This document shows positions 1 to 9,100 of a DNA stretch of 64,000 nt, piece by piece. Location of the stretch: positions 558,001-622,000 of the forward strand of contig NZ_CP139960.1 of NCBI RefSeq assembly GCF_034424215.1, written 5' to 3'. The position numbers and the translations under genes were made by a program. This DNA is from Niabella yanshanensis. Its GTDB lineage: Bacteria > Bacteroidota > Bacteroidia > Chitinophagales > Chitinophagaceae. The notes beneath the pieces were generated by a model. The model was given only the letters and a program-made list of their open reading frames with translations. It ran no database searches and was not told the DNA's origin. Within the stretch, counting starts at the first letter, position 1. Each line of letters opens with the position of its first letter.

Positions 1-1086
1 ATTGTAAGAGGCGACCTGGCTGCACCGGCAGCTCTTCAATATAAGCCGGCCGCCATTTTGCTGGATATACAGCTACCGGTAAAAGATGGCTGGCAGGTAA
101 TGGATGAGATCAAGAGCAATCCCAGGACACGCCATATTCCTGTGCACATTATGTCATCGCTGGAGGTTAAAAAAGAGAGCCTGCTAAAAGGAGCGATCGA
201 CTTTATTAATAAACCCGTGGCCCTGGAGCAGATCAGCAAGATCTTCCGTAAAATAGAAGATGCTTTGACAGGTCATCCTAAAAAAGTATTGATTGTTGAA
301 GAGAACCCCAAACATGCCACGGCACTATCTTACTTCCTGAGCAATTTCAATATCGTATCTGAAATAAAAGATAATGTAGACGATAGCATATCTGCATTAA
401 TGTCGGATAAAGTGAACTGCGTCATACTGGATATGGGAATACCTGATAAAACAGGATATGAGACCCTGGAAGCTATTAAGCAAAAGCAGGGACTGGAAGA
501 TCTGCCTATCATTATTTTTACCGGAAAAAACCTGTCGCATGCCGAGGAGCTGAAAATAAAACAATATGCAGATTCTATCGTCATTAAAACAGCGCATTCT
601 TTCCAGCGTATATTGGATGAAGTGGGGCTGTTCCTGCATTTGGTGGAAGAGCATAACCCGGCAACAGAAAAACGCAAGATCAACAAACTGGGATCTTTAA
701 ACGAAGTATTGAAAGATAAAACCGTATTGGTAGCTGATGATGACGTGCGAAACATTTTTTCGCTGACAAAAACATTGGAGCAATACCAGATGAAAGTGGT
801 ATCTACCATTGATGGTAGGGAAGCATTGATGCAATTAGAAGCACATCCTGAAACATCGATCATACTGATGGATATGATGATGCCGGAAATGGATGGTTAT
901 GAAACCATACAACGCATTCGCAGCAAGCCTGAATATGCGAAGCTGCCCATTATTGCGGTAACAGCCAAGGCCATGACGGGAGACAGGGAACGCTGCATCA
1001 GGGCTGGGGCATCAGACTATATTTCAAAACCGGTGGACAAAGACCAGCTGCTGTCATTATTAAGGGTGTGGCTTTACGAAAACTGA
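1..1086 (+). CDS. Hybrid sensor histidine kinase, C-terminal part with three receiver domains (partial)
   Basis: The reading frame is open from the first base, so the 361 visible residues are the C-terminal end of a longer protein. Three CheY-like receiver domains follow one another. Receiver 1 (residues about 1-85) is cut by the window edge, with acceptor Asp22 in LLDIQLP and the conserved Lys in NKPV. Receiver 2 (about 93-205) has the acceptor in VILDMGIP, but its acidic pocket reads VEEN instead of DD. Receiver 3 (about 240-358) is canonical (VADDD, LMDMMMPEMDG, ISKPV). Multi-receiver hybrid kinases of this kind in Bacteroidota relay phosphate in the cytoplasm. The stand-alone receiver, CheR and CheB follow at once, so it probably belongs to a chemosensory-like operon. 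The kinase core and sensor lie outside the window. Confidence 0.9.
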   Translation: MVRGDLAAPAALQYKPAAILLDIQLPVKDGWQVMDEIKSNPRTRHIPVHIMSSLEVKKESLLKGAIDFINKPVALEQISKIFRKIEDALTGHPKKVLIVEENPKHATALSYFLSNFNIVSEIKDNVDDSISALMSDKVNCVILDMGIPDKTGYETLEAIKQKQGLEDLPIIIFTGKNLSHAEELKIKQYADSIVIKTAHSFQRILDEVGLFLHLVEEHNPATEKRKINKLGSLNEVLKDKTVLVADDDVRNIFSLTKTLEQYQMKVVSTIDGREALMQLEAHPETSIILMDMMMPEMDGYETIQRIRSKPEYAKLPIIAVTAKAMTGDRERCIRAGASDYISKPVDKDQLLSLLRVWLYEN

Positions 1087-1094
1087 GATCAGGT

Positions 1095-1469
1095 ATGCAC
1101 AAAAAAGAAAAAACCATTCTGATAGTAGACGATGACAACCGTAATATTTTTGCCCTGGAGCTGACGCTGAAGGCAAGAAAATACCGGTATATATCCTGCA
1201 CCAGCGCCGCTGAGGGGCTTCAGATACTTCGCACCAATAATACCATTGGCCTGGTGCTGATGGATATGATGATGGCCGAAATGGATGGTTATGAAACCAT
1301 CCGTATTATACGTGCCTCTGCAGAATACGCTGATGTTCCGGTTATTGCGGTTACAGCCAATGCCATGAGCGGCGACAGGGAAAAATGCCTGGAAGCAGGC
1401 GCCAACGGGTATATCTCTAAACCCATCAATGTGGACCAATTATTGGATATGATTGAAAAATGGCTATAG
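1095..1469 (+). CDS. Single-domain response regulator (CheY-like)
   Basis: A 124-residue protein that is only a receiver domain. It has the acidic pair in LIVDDDNRN, phospho-acceptor Asp in LMDMMMAEMDG, the Thr in VIAVTAN and the conserved Lys in YISKPIN. It closely resembles receiver 3 of the upstream hybrid kinase, which suggests duplication. I take the ATG at 1095; a GTG at 1068 is in frame but lies inside the upstream gene, whose stop is at 1084-1086. It has no output domain, so it should act by protein contact or as a phosphate relay. The stop codon directly abuts the ATG of the cheR-like gene, so translation is probably coupled. Confidence 0.9.
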   Translation: MHKKEKTILIVDDDNRNIFALELTLKARKYRYISCTSAAEGLQILRTNNTIGLVLMDMMMAEMDGYETIRIIRASAEYADVPVIAVTANAMSGDREKCLEAGANGYISKPINVDQLLDMIEKWL

Positions 1470-2294
1470 ATGATAGAACCGGACATCATTAAGGACGAGG
1501 AAATGGAAATGCTGCTGAGGGATATTGCGGAACTCTATGATTACGATTTTACGCAATACACCCGCTCTTCTTTAAGAAGGCGGCTGAACCGGATATGCAT
1601 GCTGGATAAATTCACCAGCTTTGCCGAACTAAGATACCGGATCACTAAAGATGCCACTTACCTGACCCGCTTTATTGAAGAGGTTACCGTAAATGTTACC
1701 GAAATGTTTCGCGATCCCGGATTTTATAAAACCCTGCGGGATCATATACTGCCCACCCTGGGCACTCACCCGTTTATAAGAGTATGGATTGCAGGTTGCT
1801 CAACCGGTGAAGAGGCTTACTCGGTGGCCATCCTTTTAAAGGAGGCGGGGCTTTACCATAAATCGCTGATCTACGCCACCGATATTAATCCCGGTGTTAT
1901 TGAAAAAGCATCCAGGGGGATTTTCCAGGCCGGGCCCATCAAGCAGTATTCAGAAAACTATATGCTATCCGGCGGTAAGCAGGATTTTTCTTCCTACTAT
2001 ATGTCGCGTTATGATATGGTAAAGTTTGACGAAGCGCTCAGTGAGAAGATGATCTTTTCAACCCATAACCTGGTTTCTGACTCTTCATTCAACGAGTTTC
2101 AGTTGATACTTTGCCGGAACGTGATGATCTATTTTGATAAAGATTTGCAAGGGAAAGTACTGAAGCTTTTCGACGACAGCCTGCAATCTTTGGGTTGGCT
2201 GGCGTTGGGATCGAAGGAAACCCTGAGGCATTCTGCCATCGAACCCCGCTATAAACAATGGCAGGGAGAGAAAATATGGAGAAAAACAAGTTAA
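1470..2294 (+). CDS. CheR-type protein-glutamate O-methyltransferase
   Basis: A 274-residue CheR-family methyltransferase that would transfer methyl groups from SAM to glutamate residues of a receptor or kinase partner. The N-terminal helical domain (about residues 1-80) includes an Arg-rich stretch (SSLRRRLNRI) and the family signature VNVTEMFRDP. The SAM-binding motif GCSTGEEAYS is near residue 110, and TDIN near 138 is the acidic loop. The C-terminal LILCRNVMIYFD motif is also typical. The ATG follows the preceding stop directly. With the adjacent CheB-like gene it forms a methylation/demethylation pair, but no methyl-accepting chemotaxis receptor is visible. In Bacteroidota such pairs often accompany hybrid kinases rather than flagella; that role is inferred here. 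Confidence 0.93.
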   Translation: MIEPDIIKDEEMEMLLRDIAELYDYDFTQYTRSSLRRRLNRICMLDKFTSFAELRYRITKDATYLTRFIEEVTVNVTEMFRDPGFYKTLRDHILPTLGTHPFIRVWIAGCSTGEEAYSVAILLKEAGLYHKSLIYATDINPGVIEKASRGIFQAGPIKQYSENYMLSGGKQDFSSYYMSRYDMVKFDEALSEKMIFSTHNLVSDSSFNEFQLILCRNVMIYFDKDLQGKVLKLFDDSLQSLGWLALGSKETLRHSAIEPRYKQWQGEKIWRKTS

Positions 2295-2304
2295 TGAATG
2301 CACT

Positions 2305-2889
2305 TTGAACAAAGCATCAACAGAGATATTATTGATTGGTGGCTCCGCCGGCAGCATCAGTGTATTGCTGGAGATTATTCCTTACCTGGATAAGGCGCTT
2401 TCATTCCCCGTCATTATTATACTGCACAGGAAAGCCCACCCCGAAAGTAATTTGAGCGACCTGCTGAAATTTCATAGCAGTTTACCGGTAGCGGAGGTAG
2501 AAGATAAAACATCGCTGAGTCCCGGCTATATCTACCTGGCACCGGCCGATTACCATTTATTGCTGGAAACCAAATCGCTGGCAGCATTGGATAGCTCAGA
2601 AAAAGTGAACTATTCGCGACCATCAATTGATGTAAGTTTCCAGTCTGCTGCTGTTATTTTTAAACAGCATACAACAGCTTTATTACTGTCGGGTGCCAAT
2701 GCCGATGGAATGGAGGGATTACTTACTATTGCAAGCTATGGGGGCACCGTATTGGTGCAAGACCCGGTATCAGCCGAGTTTGGGTATATGCCCAGGCAAA
2801 CCCTGCTGAACCTGGAGGCGGATGCCGTTTTGAAGCCGGCACAAATGGCTACATTCATCAACGGGCTCCATAAAAAAGAGCAACCGTAG
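2305..2889 (+). CDS. CheB-type methylesterase domain protein, no receiver
   Basis: A 194-residue protein covering only the CheB catalytic domain; classical CheB is about 350 residues with an N-terminal receiver. The expected Ser-His-Asp triad can be read as Ser in IGGSAGS, His in IILHRK and Asp in SGANADGMEG. It would hydrolyse glutamyl methyl esters or deamidate glutamine. The only usable start is TTG at 2305, since the frame is closed at 2224-2226 and has no ATG before the GGSAGS motif. The start lies 10 bases after the cheR stop. Without its own receiver, control may come from the neighbouring single-domain receiver, which is an inference. Confidence 0.88.
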   Translation: MNKASTEILLIGGSAGSISVLLEIIPYLDKALSFPVIIILHRKAHPESNLSDLLKFHSSLPVAEVEDKTSLSPGYIYLAPADYHLLLETKSLAALDSSEKVNYSRPSIDVSFQSAAVIFKQHTTALLLSGANADGMEGLLTIASYGGTVLVQDPVSAEFGYMPRQTLLNLEADAVLKPAQMATFINGLHKKEQP

Positions 2890-2899
2890 TAGTTGCTCT
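2877..2899. terminator. Bidirectional intrinsic terminator between cheB-like and DUF1080 genes
   Basis: An 8-bp perfect stem (AGAGCAAC / GTTGCTCT) with a 7-base loop overlaps the cheB-like stop codon. A T-rich tract follows on the plus strand (ATTTTTATTT). On the minus strand the stem is followed by CTTTTTTA, so it can end both convergent units. Confidence 0.75.
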
Positions 2900-2906
2900 G
2901 TCATTT

Positions 2907-3659
2907 TTATTTCAGTTCCCTGATCTTGATATTGCGATAGCTGACCTGGTTGCCATGATCCTGTAATAAGATATGCCCCTTGTCGGCCTCACCAAAATTT
3001 TTCCAGTTTTTATACTTACTGATTTTAACCAGTTCCTTAAATTCAGGCGACTTGCGTTCGTACTCCAGTACTTTTACCCCGTTTAACCAATGCTCTACAT
3101 GGTTATTAGGATAAACAATTACTTTACCGGTGTTCCATTCGCCTATGGGATGTGTTGCACCAGCTTTTGACGATGTTTTCAGATCGTAAAGAGAAGCCAG
3201 TGTACGATTGCCATCGCGTCCCAGCTTCGCATCGGGGTGTAACGCATCATCCAGTATCTGGTATTCCAGGCCGATAGCTGATAAACCGGTTTGTTCTTTC
3301 AAAGTAACAAAATACTTTACGCCGCTATTGGCGCCGGGGGTAAGTTTAAAATCGAAGCTCAGTTCAAAAGCGCCATACTGGCCGGTAGTAACAATATCTC
3401 CTGCATTCTGCGATTCAGAACCGTCGGTTGCCTGTATGGTTAAGATACCATCCTTGATAACCCATCCGTTAGCAGCGGTTGGAAAGCTGTTACCTTTTGC
3501 GCTCCGCCAGCCTTTATTGGTTTTACCATCAAATAACAACTTCCACCCATCTTTCTTTTCTTTTGATGTTAAGGTATTTACCTGTGCATGTATAAAATTA
3601 CCTGAACCTAATAGTAAAAGGGCTAAAGAGGCTGTTGTGCAAATTTTCCTGATTTTCAT
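2907..3659 (-). CDS. DUF1080 (3-keto-disaccharide hydrolase-like) secreted protein
   Basis: A 250-residue protein with a clear signal peptide (MKIRKICTTASLALLLLGS, cleavage probably after IHAQ). One DUF1080 domain follows, with typical family stretches: GWKLLFDGKTNKGW, SGVKYFV, GLEYQILDD, GEWNTGKVIV and ending in SYRNIKIREL. The family has a concanavalin-like fold. Members are known or proposed to hydrolyse 3-keto-glycosides; I cannot verify substrate or catalytic residues here. It lies 65 bases downstream of a Gfo/Idh/MocA oxidoreductase on the same strand, a common pairing consistent with an oxidise-then-cleave pathway for glycosides in the periplasm. It is probably co-transcribed with that gene and ends at the terminator near 2890. 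Confidence 0.9.
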   Translation of the reverse strand: MKIRKICTTASLALLLLGSGNFIHAQVNTLTSKEKKDGWKLLFDGKTNKGWRSAKGNSFPTAANGWVIKDGILTIQATDGSESQNAGDIVTTGQYGAFELSFDFKLTPGANSGVKYFVTLKEQTGLSAIGLEYQILDDALHPDAKLGRDGNRTLASLYDLKTSSKAGATHPIGEWNTGKVIVYPNNHVEHWLNGVKVLEYERKSPEFKELVKISKYKNWKNFGEADKGHILLQDHGNQVSYRNIKIRELK

Positions 3660-3724
3660 AATATTTGATCCTGTTATATGTATTTTTTTGTGTTGTAAAT
3701 AAGCCTGTTTCTTTGTAAACTTAA

Positions 3725-5080
3725 TTAGTATTTAAATACCTTCCCATTTACCATTACCTCCTGTGCTTTTTCATCAAAAGTGGCTTTAGCGCCGGTATGC
3801 GCTGCAGCGGTGGTCATAATATTGGCAATGCTATGGCTGTAACCCGCTTCAACCGGGGCATTAGGCTGCTTCCTGCTGCGGATACACTCCATCCAGTTAC
3901 GTACGTGGTTAGAGGTAAGCACATCTCCGCCGGTGTTGGCCGAGGCTACTACCTGCTCATTATTAGGCAGGCTTATATTAGGTAAGAGATTGGCCTTCAT
4001 GCCCATGGCTGCGGCCATCTTTTGGGTAAGACCACCTTGCGGCGATATTTTATTAGTGATCAGGTTGAGTTCACCACCATTGGAATAATAGATCTCTGCC
4101 GGGCGCTCATCGCCGTTATGCATCCTGGATCCGAAAGTTACCTGGAAGCCTGTTGAAAGATCATCCGTCGGGCCGTAATCAAAAGCAGCCAATAGAGTAT
4201 CCCAGTTTCTGCGCCCATCCTTCCATTGGTAAATACCGCCGTTGGCTACTACGCTGCGCGGATGTTTTAACCCTGTAAACCAATGTACGGTATCGATCTG
4301 GTGGCTCATCCATTGACCCGGAAGACCCGAAGAGTAAGGCCAGAATAAACGATACTCGAGGTAAATGCGCGGATCAAACTTCTCGTAAGGCCGGTTCATA
4401 ATAAAGCGTTTCCAGTCGGTATCCGCTTCTTTTAACTGTTTTACTACATCGGGACGACGCCAGCGCCCTGGCTGGTTCACATTCCAGGTTAACTCAACCA
4501 TGGTGATGGGCCCAAACTGGCCTGATTTGATAAAATCGTTGGCGGCGTGATAATTGGTGCCACTGCGGCGCTGCGAACCAATCTGCACGATCTTGCCGGT
4601 TTCCTTAACGGCTTTCAGGGCAGCCTTATTGTCTTCCATAGTTTCGGCAAAGGGCTTCTCCACATAAGCATCACAACCTGCTTTTACCGCTTCAATAGTA
4701 TGCAATGCATGCTGGAAATCGGCTGTACCAATAAACACAGCATCTACCGTTTTACTGGCGTATAACTCTTCGTTATTGCGATAAGCTTTTACATCGTTGC
4801 CCATTTTTTGCTTCCACATGGCAGCACCTTGCTCGCGTCTCAGCTTCCATATATCGGAAACGCCCACAACCTCGAAATTGAGCTCTTTATAATGGTTCAT
4901 AAAACAGGGCATATGCGAAGAACGATGTCGGTCTGAAAAACCAACTACACCAACGCGCACCCTGTCATTAGCGCCAATAATCCGGTTATAGCTTTTGGCG
5001 CTGAATACACTGTTGGATACCAGAACACCGGCTCCTGCTATGGAAGCCTGCCTGATAAAATTGCGACGCGAATTTTTCAT
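3725..5080 (-). CDS. Gfo/Idh/MocA family oxidoreductase with Tat signal
   Basis: A 451-residue NAD(P)-dependent oxidoreductase. The N-terminus carries a twin-arginine motif (SRRNFIRQAS) followed by a hydrophobic segment, so it is probably exported folded with its cofactor. The Rossmann fold begins at VRVGVVGFSDRH, and the family signature YVEKPFAET with its catalytic-region Lys is present. The C-terminal domain includes SHQIDTVHWFTG. I chose the ATG at 5080; an in-frame upstream extension of 24 residues would put the Tat motif inside the protein. Such enzymes oxidise or reduce sugar hydroxyls, and some relatives are GH109 hydrolases. With the DUF1080 gene downstream, a 3-keto-sugar route is the simplest reading. 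Copy A of the 33-bp repeat lies 189 bases upstream. Confidence 0.92.
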   Translation of the reverse strand: MKNSRRNFIRQASIAGAGVLVSNSVFSAKSYNRIIGANDRVRVGVVGFSDRHRSSHMPCFMNHYKELNFEVVGVSDIWKLRREQGAAMWKQKMGNDVKAYRNNEELYASKTVDAVFIGTADFQHALHTIEAVKAGCDAYVEKPFAETMEDNKAALKAVKETGKIVQIGSQRRSGTNYHAANDFIKSGQFGPITMVELTWNVNQPGRWRRPDVVKQLKEADTDWKRFIMNRPYEKFDPRIYLEYRLFWPYSSGLPGQWMSHQIDTVHWFTGLKHPRSVVANGGIYQWKDGRRNWDTLLAAFDYGPTDDLSTGFQVTFGSRMHNGDERPAEIYYSNGGELNLITNKISPQGGLTQKMAAAMGMKANLLPNISLPNNEQVVASANTGGDVLTSNHVRNWMECIRSRKQPNAPVEAGYSHSIANIMTTAAAHTGAKATFDEKAQEVMVNGKVFKY

Positions 5081-5268
5081 TGAATTGATACTAGTTTGAG
5101 TGGTCAATAAGATGGCAATTGCTCTGCATTTAACTTTATGGCATGCAAACAATTTTGGATGAAATTAGTAAAAACAGGGCAGGAAACCGATTAATTATCA
5201 GTGATATTTTAGTTATCTTAACTATATATACCTGGTAAACAGCATTTTAAAATTAAAATCCTATAGCT

Positions 5269-5301
5269 TTTTGGAACAAATACACAAATCATTGAACAAG
5301 G
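5269..5301 (-). promoter_or_regulatory. 33-bp repeat copy A, candidate response-regulator site
   Basis: A 33-bp sequence that matches the segment at 9456-9488 at about 29 of 33 positions by eye. It contains ACAAATA and CATTGAACAA. It lies in the 291-base gap between the response regulator stop and the oxidoreductase start. The second copy lies upstream of the sensor kinase in the same orientation. No coding potential explains the match. A binding site for the neighbouring AraC-type response regulator is an inference. Confidence 0.5.
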
Positions 5302-5371
5302 TCTCCTGTAGTTATCAGTCGCTCCCCACCGTTTATTTTACAAGTAAAACAGGCTTATTCAAAAGCATCTG

Positions 5372-6136
5372 CTACTCGCGGGGCAATGAATTCAGGTATT
5401 CAATGGGCGACACTTTAAAATACTTCTGAAAGTTACGGCTAAAAAGGCTTTGCGAGCTATAGCCTACCATCTTCGATATCTGGAACAGGGAGAACTCGTT
5501 TTGTGCGATCAGGCTGGCTGCCGTTTTCAGCCGGGTAATATCAATCAGTTCCTTGGGAGAAAGCGAAGACAGCGATTTGATCTTCCTGTAAAACGTGGTG
5601 CGACTCATAAACATATGTTCTGCCAGGTCGTCTATATCAATATTGGGATCCTTGATATTGCTCCTGATATAATCATCCAGCTTTTTTAAAAAAGCTTCAT
5701 CAGTTTTCGAGTGTGCCATTACCCGCACATCTTCAAAGGGAGAGCTGGCAAAATGTTCTTTGATCTTTAAACGGTTCTTTAAAAGATTAGCAATCTGCAC
5801 CTGTAATAGCTCAGGAGAGAAAGGCTTTTGTATATAAGCATCGGCGCCCACTTCCAAACCCTCTATATGCGCCTTATGGGTATTTTTGGCAGTTAGTAAA
5901 ATAATGGGAATATGGCAGTACTCTACTTTTGATTTGATCAGTCTGCACAAGTCAAAACCATCAATACCCGGCATCATGATGTCAGAAACGATCAGGTGCA
6001 CCGTTTCGTTGTCGAGAATATTTTGCGCAATTTCTCCATTGGCCGCCAGGTGCAGGGTATAAGTGTCACCTAATACCTGGGACAGGAATTCCAGTATGTC
6101 TTCGTTATCGTCTATAATAAGTATACTTTCTGTCAT
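5372..6136 (-). CDS. Response regulator with AraC-type DNA-binding domain
   Basis: A 254-residue protein with two domains. An N-terminal receiver (residues 1-120) has the acidic pocket LIIDDNED, acceptor Asp in VSDIMMPGIDG and the Lys in IQKPF. A C-terminal AraC/XylS helix-turn-helix domain covers about 150-254 (MSRTTFYRKIKSLS and MVGYSSQSLFSRNFQKYF). In Bacteroides hybrid two-component systems this pair of domains is usually fused to the sensor kinase. Here it is a separate gene that starts 3 bases after the kinase stop, so the system is split. It is expected to activate nearby catabolic genes. The oxidoreductase/DUF1080 pair downstream is the obvious candidate target. Confidence 0.93.
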   Translation of the reverse strand: MTESILIIDDNEDILEFLSQVLGDTYTLHLAANGEIAQNILDNETVHLIVSDIMMPGIDGFDLCRLIKSKVEYCHIPIILLTAKNTHKAHIEGLEVGADAYIQKPFSPELLQVQIANLLKNRLKIKEHFASSPFEDVRVMAHSKTDEAFLKKLDDYIRSNIKDPNIDIDDLAEHMFMSRTTFYRKIKSLSSLSPKELIDITRLKTAASLIAQNEFSLFQISKMVGYSSQSLFSRNFQKYFKVSPIEYLNSLPRE

Positions 6137-6139
6137 GCA

Positions 6140-9100
6140 TTACTTCTTTTTCCAGCTGCTTAATTTAAACTCTATTTTTTGTCGCAGCGGCAACTTCAGT
6201 TCGAAAATAATTAAATGAGTTGCTCCTGATCGCAAACTAATACTTCCATTATGCAGGTCTGCCAGCGATTTAGCCAATGACAAACCAATACCGGTACCGG
6301 GCTTTTCATTGCCACGCATCCTGAAAAAGGGTTCAAAAATGCGATTCCTGAACTCTTCAGGTATACCTTTCCCGTCATTCATAAATTGAATAATAAAATA
6401 ATCATCCGTTTCACCAACAGGATGCATCGTCACTTTAGCGTGGCTACTGCCATACTTCAATGCATTGGATAGCAGGTTGGTGAAAATTTTAACCAGGGCT
6501 TCGACATCTACAAAAGCAACAACAGGCTCCGGCGGAAGGTTCACCTCTAATTGAATCCCGTTCTTTATTGCTTCGGCCTTAAAGTTATTTATTTGTTCCG
6601 TTAACAAAGCCGAAATATCGGTTTTCACAAAACTTAACCCAAACTGGTCGGCCTCCGTTTGCCTGAAATCGAGCAGCTGACTGGTTAATTCAGCTAACCG
6701 GAGGGCATTTCGTTCAGCCAAAACCAGGCTCTTTTTGATGTCCGGCTGATCATCTACTTTTTTAACCACCCACTTAATAGGTCCCATGATCAATGTAAGC
6801 GGTGTTTGTATTTCATGTGCAATATTGGTAAAGAATTCAATCTTGGCCTGGTAAATTTCTTTCTCTTTTTCATGCTCAAACAGCATCAGCCTGTTATGAT
6901 TTTTTCGATCCAGGTAGTTCTGGTAGTATCGAATAGAAAAATAGAAGAGGGCTGTTAACAGTAAAGCGTAGAAAGCATAGGCCATGTTGGTTTTCCAAAA
7001 AGGAGGGAGGATCCTGATCAATATTTCTTTTTCCCGGCCCACCCAATTGCCGGTATTGCTTTCGGCCTGAACAACGAAAGTATAATTACCCGGTGCCAGG
7101 TCGGTAAAATAAGCGTCCCGGTTGGTGTTCAGGTAGGTCCATGCGTTATCCAGTCCCTGCATCCTAAACTTATAACGGGTAACATCGGGCGATGCATAGT
7201 TGAGCGCAGCGAATTCGATGCTGAAATTGTTTTGATCGTATGTAAGTGTAATCGTGTCTGTATATATAATAGAACGCATCAATGGGCTATTAGGCTCATT
7301 GGGTACCAGTTCTTTATTATTAACACGAAAGCCGGTAATATAAGTAGGGGGACTTGTATATTTTTGACCAAGCTGAGCCGGATTAAAAGAGATCATCCCT
7401 TTTACGGATCCGAAATACATAGTACCATCCAGGTCCCGGTATGCCGAATTATAATTAAACTGATCAGTGATCAGTCCATTAGAGCGCGTATACACGCGTA
7501 CCTGCTCTGTCCGTTTGTCCAGGCATATCAGTCCTTTTAGTGAGCTCACCCATAAACGTTTTTTATCGTCTTCCAGTATGCTGAACACTACATTGCTTAG
7601 CAGGCCTTCTTTTACGGTAAATCTTTTAAAGGATTGATGATCTTTACTCAACCTGATCAAACCGCCTCCGTTGGTGGCAAACCATATGAAGTGGTCGCTA
7701 TCCTCCATAATATTATATACCGCAAACTCATCAACCATTTTATCTTTTACTTTATTGCCGAAACGGATATTGCCTTGCTTCCCCGTTTTAGGATTATAAA
7801 AGAAGGCACCTTGCGATACACTACCGGTCCATATATTTCCCCGGCTGTCTTCTTTTATATCGAACGTATACACATTAAAAGGTATTTGTGGCACACTTTT
7901 AAAAGTTTTGAGCTTCGGGTCATAAGCAAATAAGCTCGAACCATGGTATGCCGTACCAATCAGCAAAGTGCTGTCTTTGGTGAGATAAATGCTGGAGACA
8001 AAATCACTGGTAGCTTTACTACTGTCTTTTACCTGTGCAAACCTGTGTATAACCTTACCGGTTGGTATATCCATTATCTCCAGCCCGTGAAAAAACGGAC
8101 CTATAAACAATTGATTGCCCAGGGCCAGCAAACCATGAATGTTGGGATAAGAAATATCTCCGGGTTTACCGGTAGCGGTATAATTAACAAATTGTCCGCT
8201 GACTGGATTGAATTTATTGATACCGGCATCTTCGGTGCCTATCCAAAGATTGCCATGGGCGTCCGGAACGATCTCTCTGACCGCATCACCCGAAATAGAG
8301 TTAACACCAGGCAGGGGGTAGTATTTCTTAAACTTCGAATTTTCTTTGGAATAATAGTTGAGGCCGCCAAAGTAAGTGCCCACCCACATGCCATCCTGGT
8401 TGTCCTTGCAAAAGGTATACACCGCATTGTCGGCAATAGAGTAGGAGTCACCTGCTCTTTTACGCAGGTGCTCCGTTTGGCCGGAGTCTATATCATAGAT
8501 GTATATACCCGACTCAGTGGCCACCCAGTATTGTTGTCCTGATCCTCTGATAATATCCCTTACGTAAATGGAGGCATAATTATTAGGGGTAAGTGGTAAA
8601 GATTTTACCTGGCCGGTTTTAATATGGTAAGTTTTTAATCCCTGCTTAAAACACCCGATCATCAGCTCGTTGTCGTTCATCGCATATATCTTACTTATAG
8701 AACGCAGATCCGGCGCCACTTCTTGTCCAACTATTCTTATATAACTGATTGTTTTTTCAGCTTGCCGGAATATTCCGATAGTACCATCATCGCTGCCGGC
8801 CCAAAGATTCATTTTCGGGTCGAGCGCAATGCAAGACGCCTGGAGCTTCAAGTCAGTCACTTTATTTTGTACCGGGTCATATTGGTGAAGCCGGTACCCC
8901 GACAGAAACCAGAGCTTATCTTTATCGTCTATCACCAGGTGGCTGATATAGTTTTGCGATGCCATATCCAGCTCAGTAAAAACCTCCTGGTAGGGATCGT
9001 ATTTGAAAATGCCTTTACCGGTGCCTATCCATAGCATACCCTTGCTGTCTTCAACAAGGGTGGTGATAATATTATTACCGATATTACCCAGCTTACTGTT

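Noticed and set aside
7943-8542. 199-codon plus-strand frame inside the sensor kinase gene.
   Set aside because: It lies wholly antisense to the propeller repeats of the kinase, whose coding pattern is clear.
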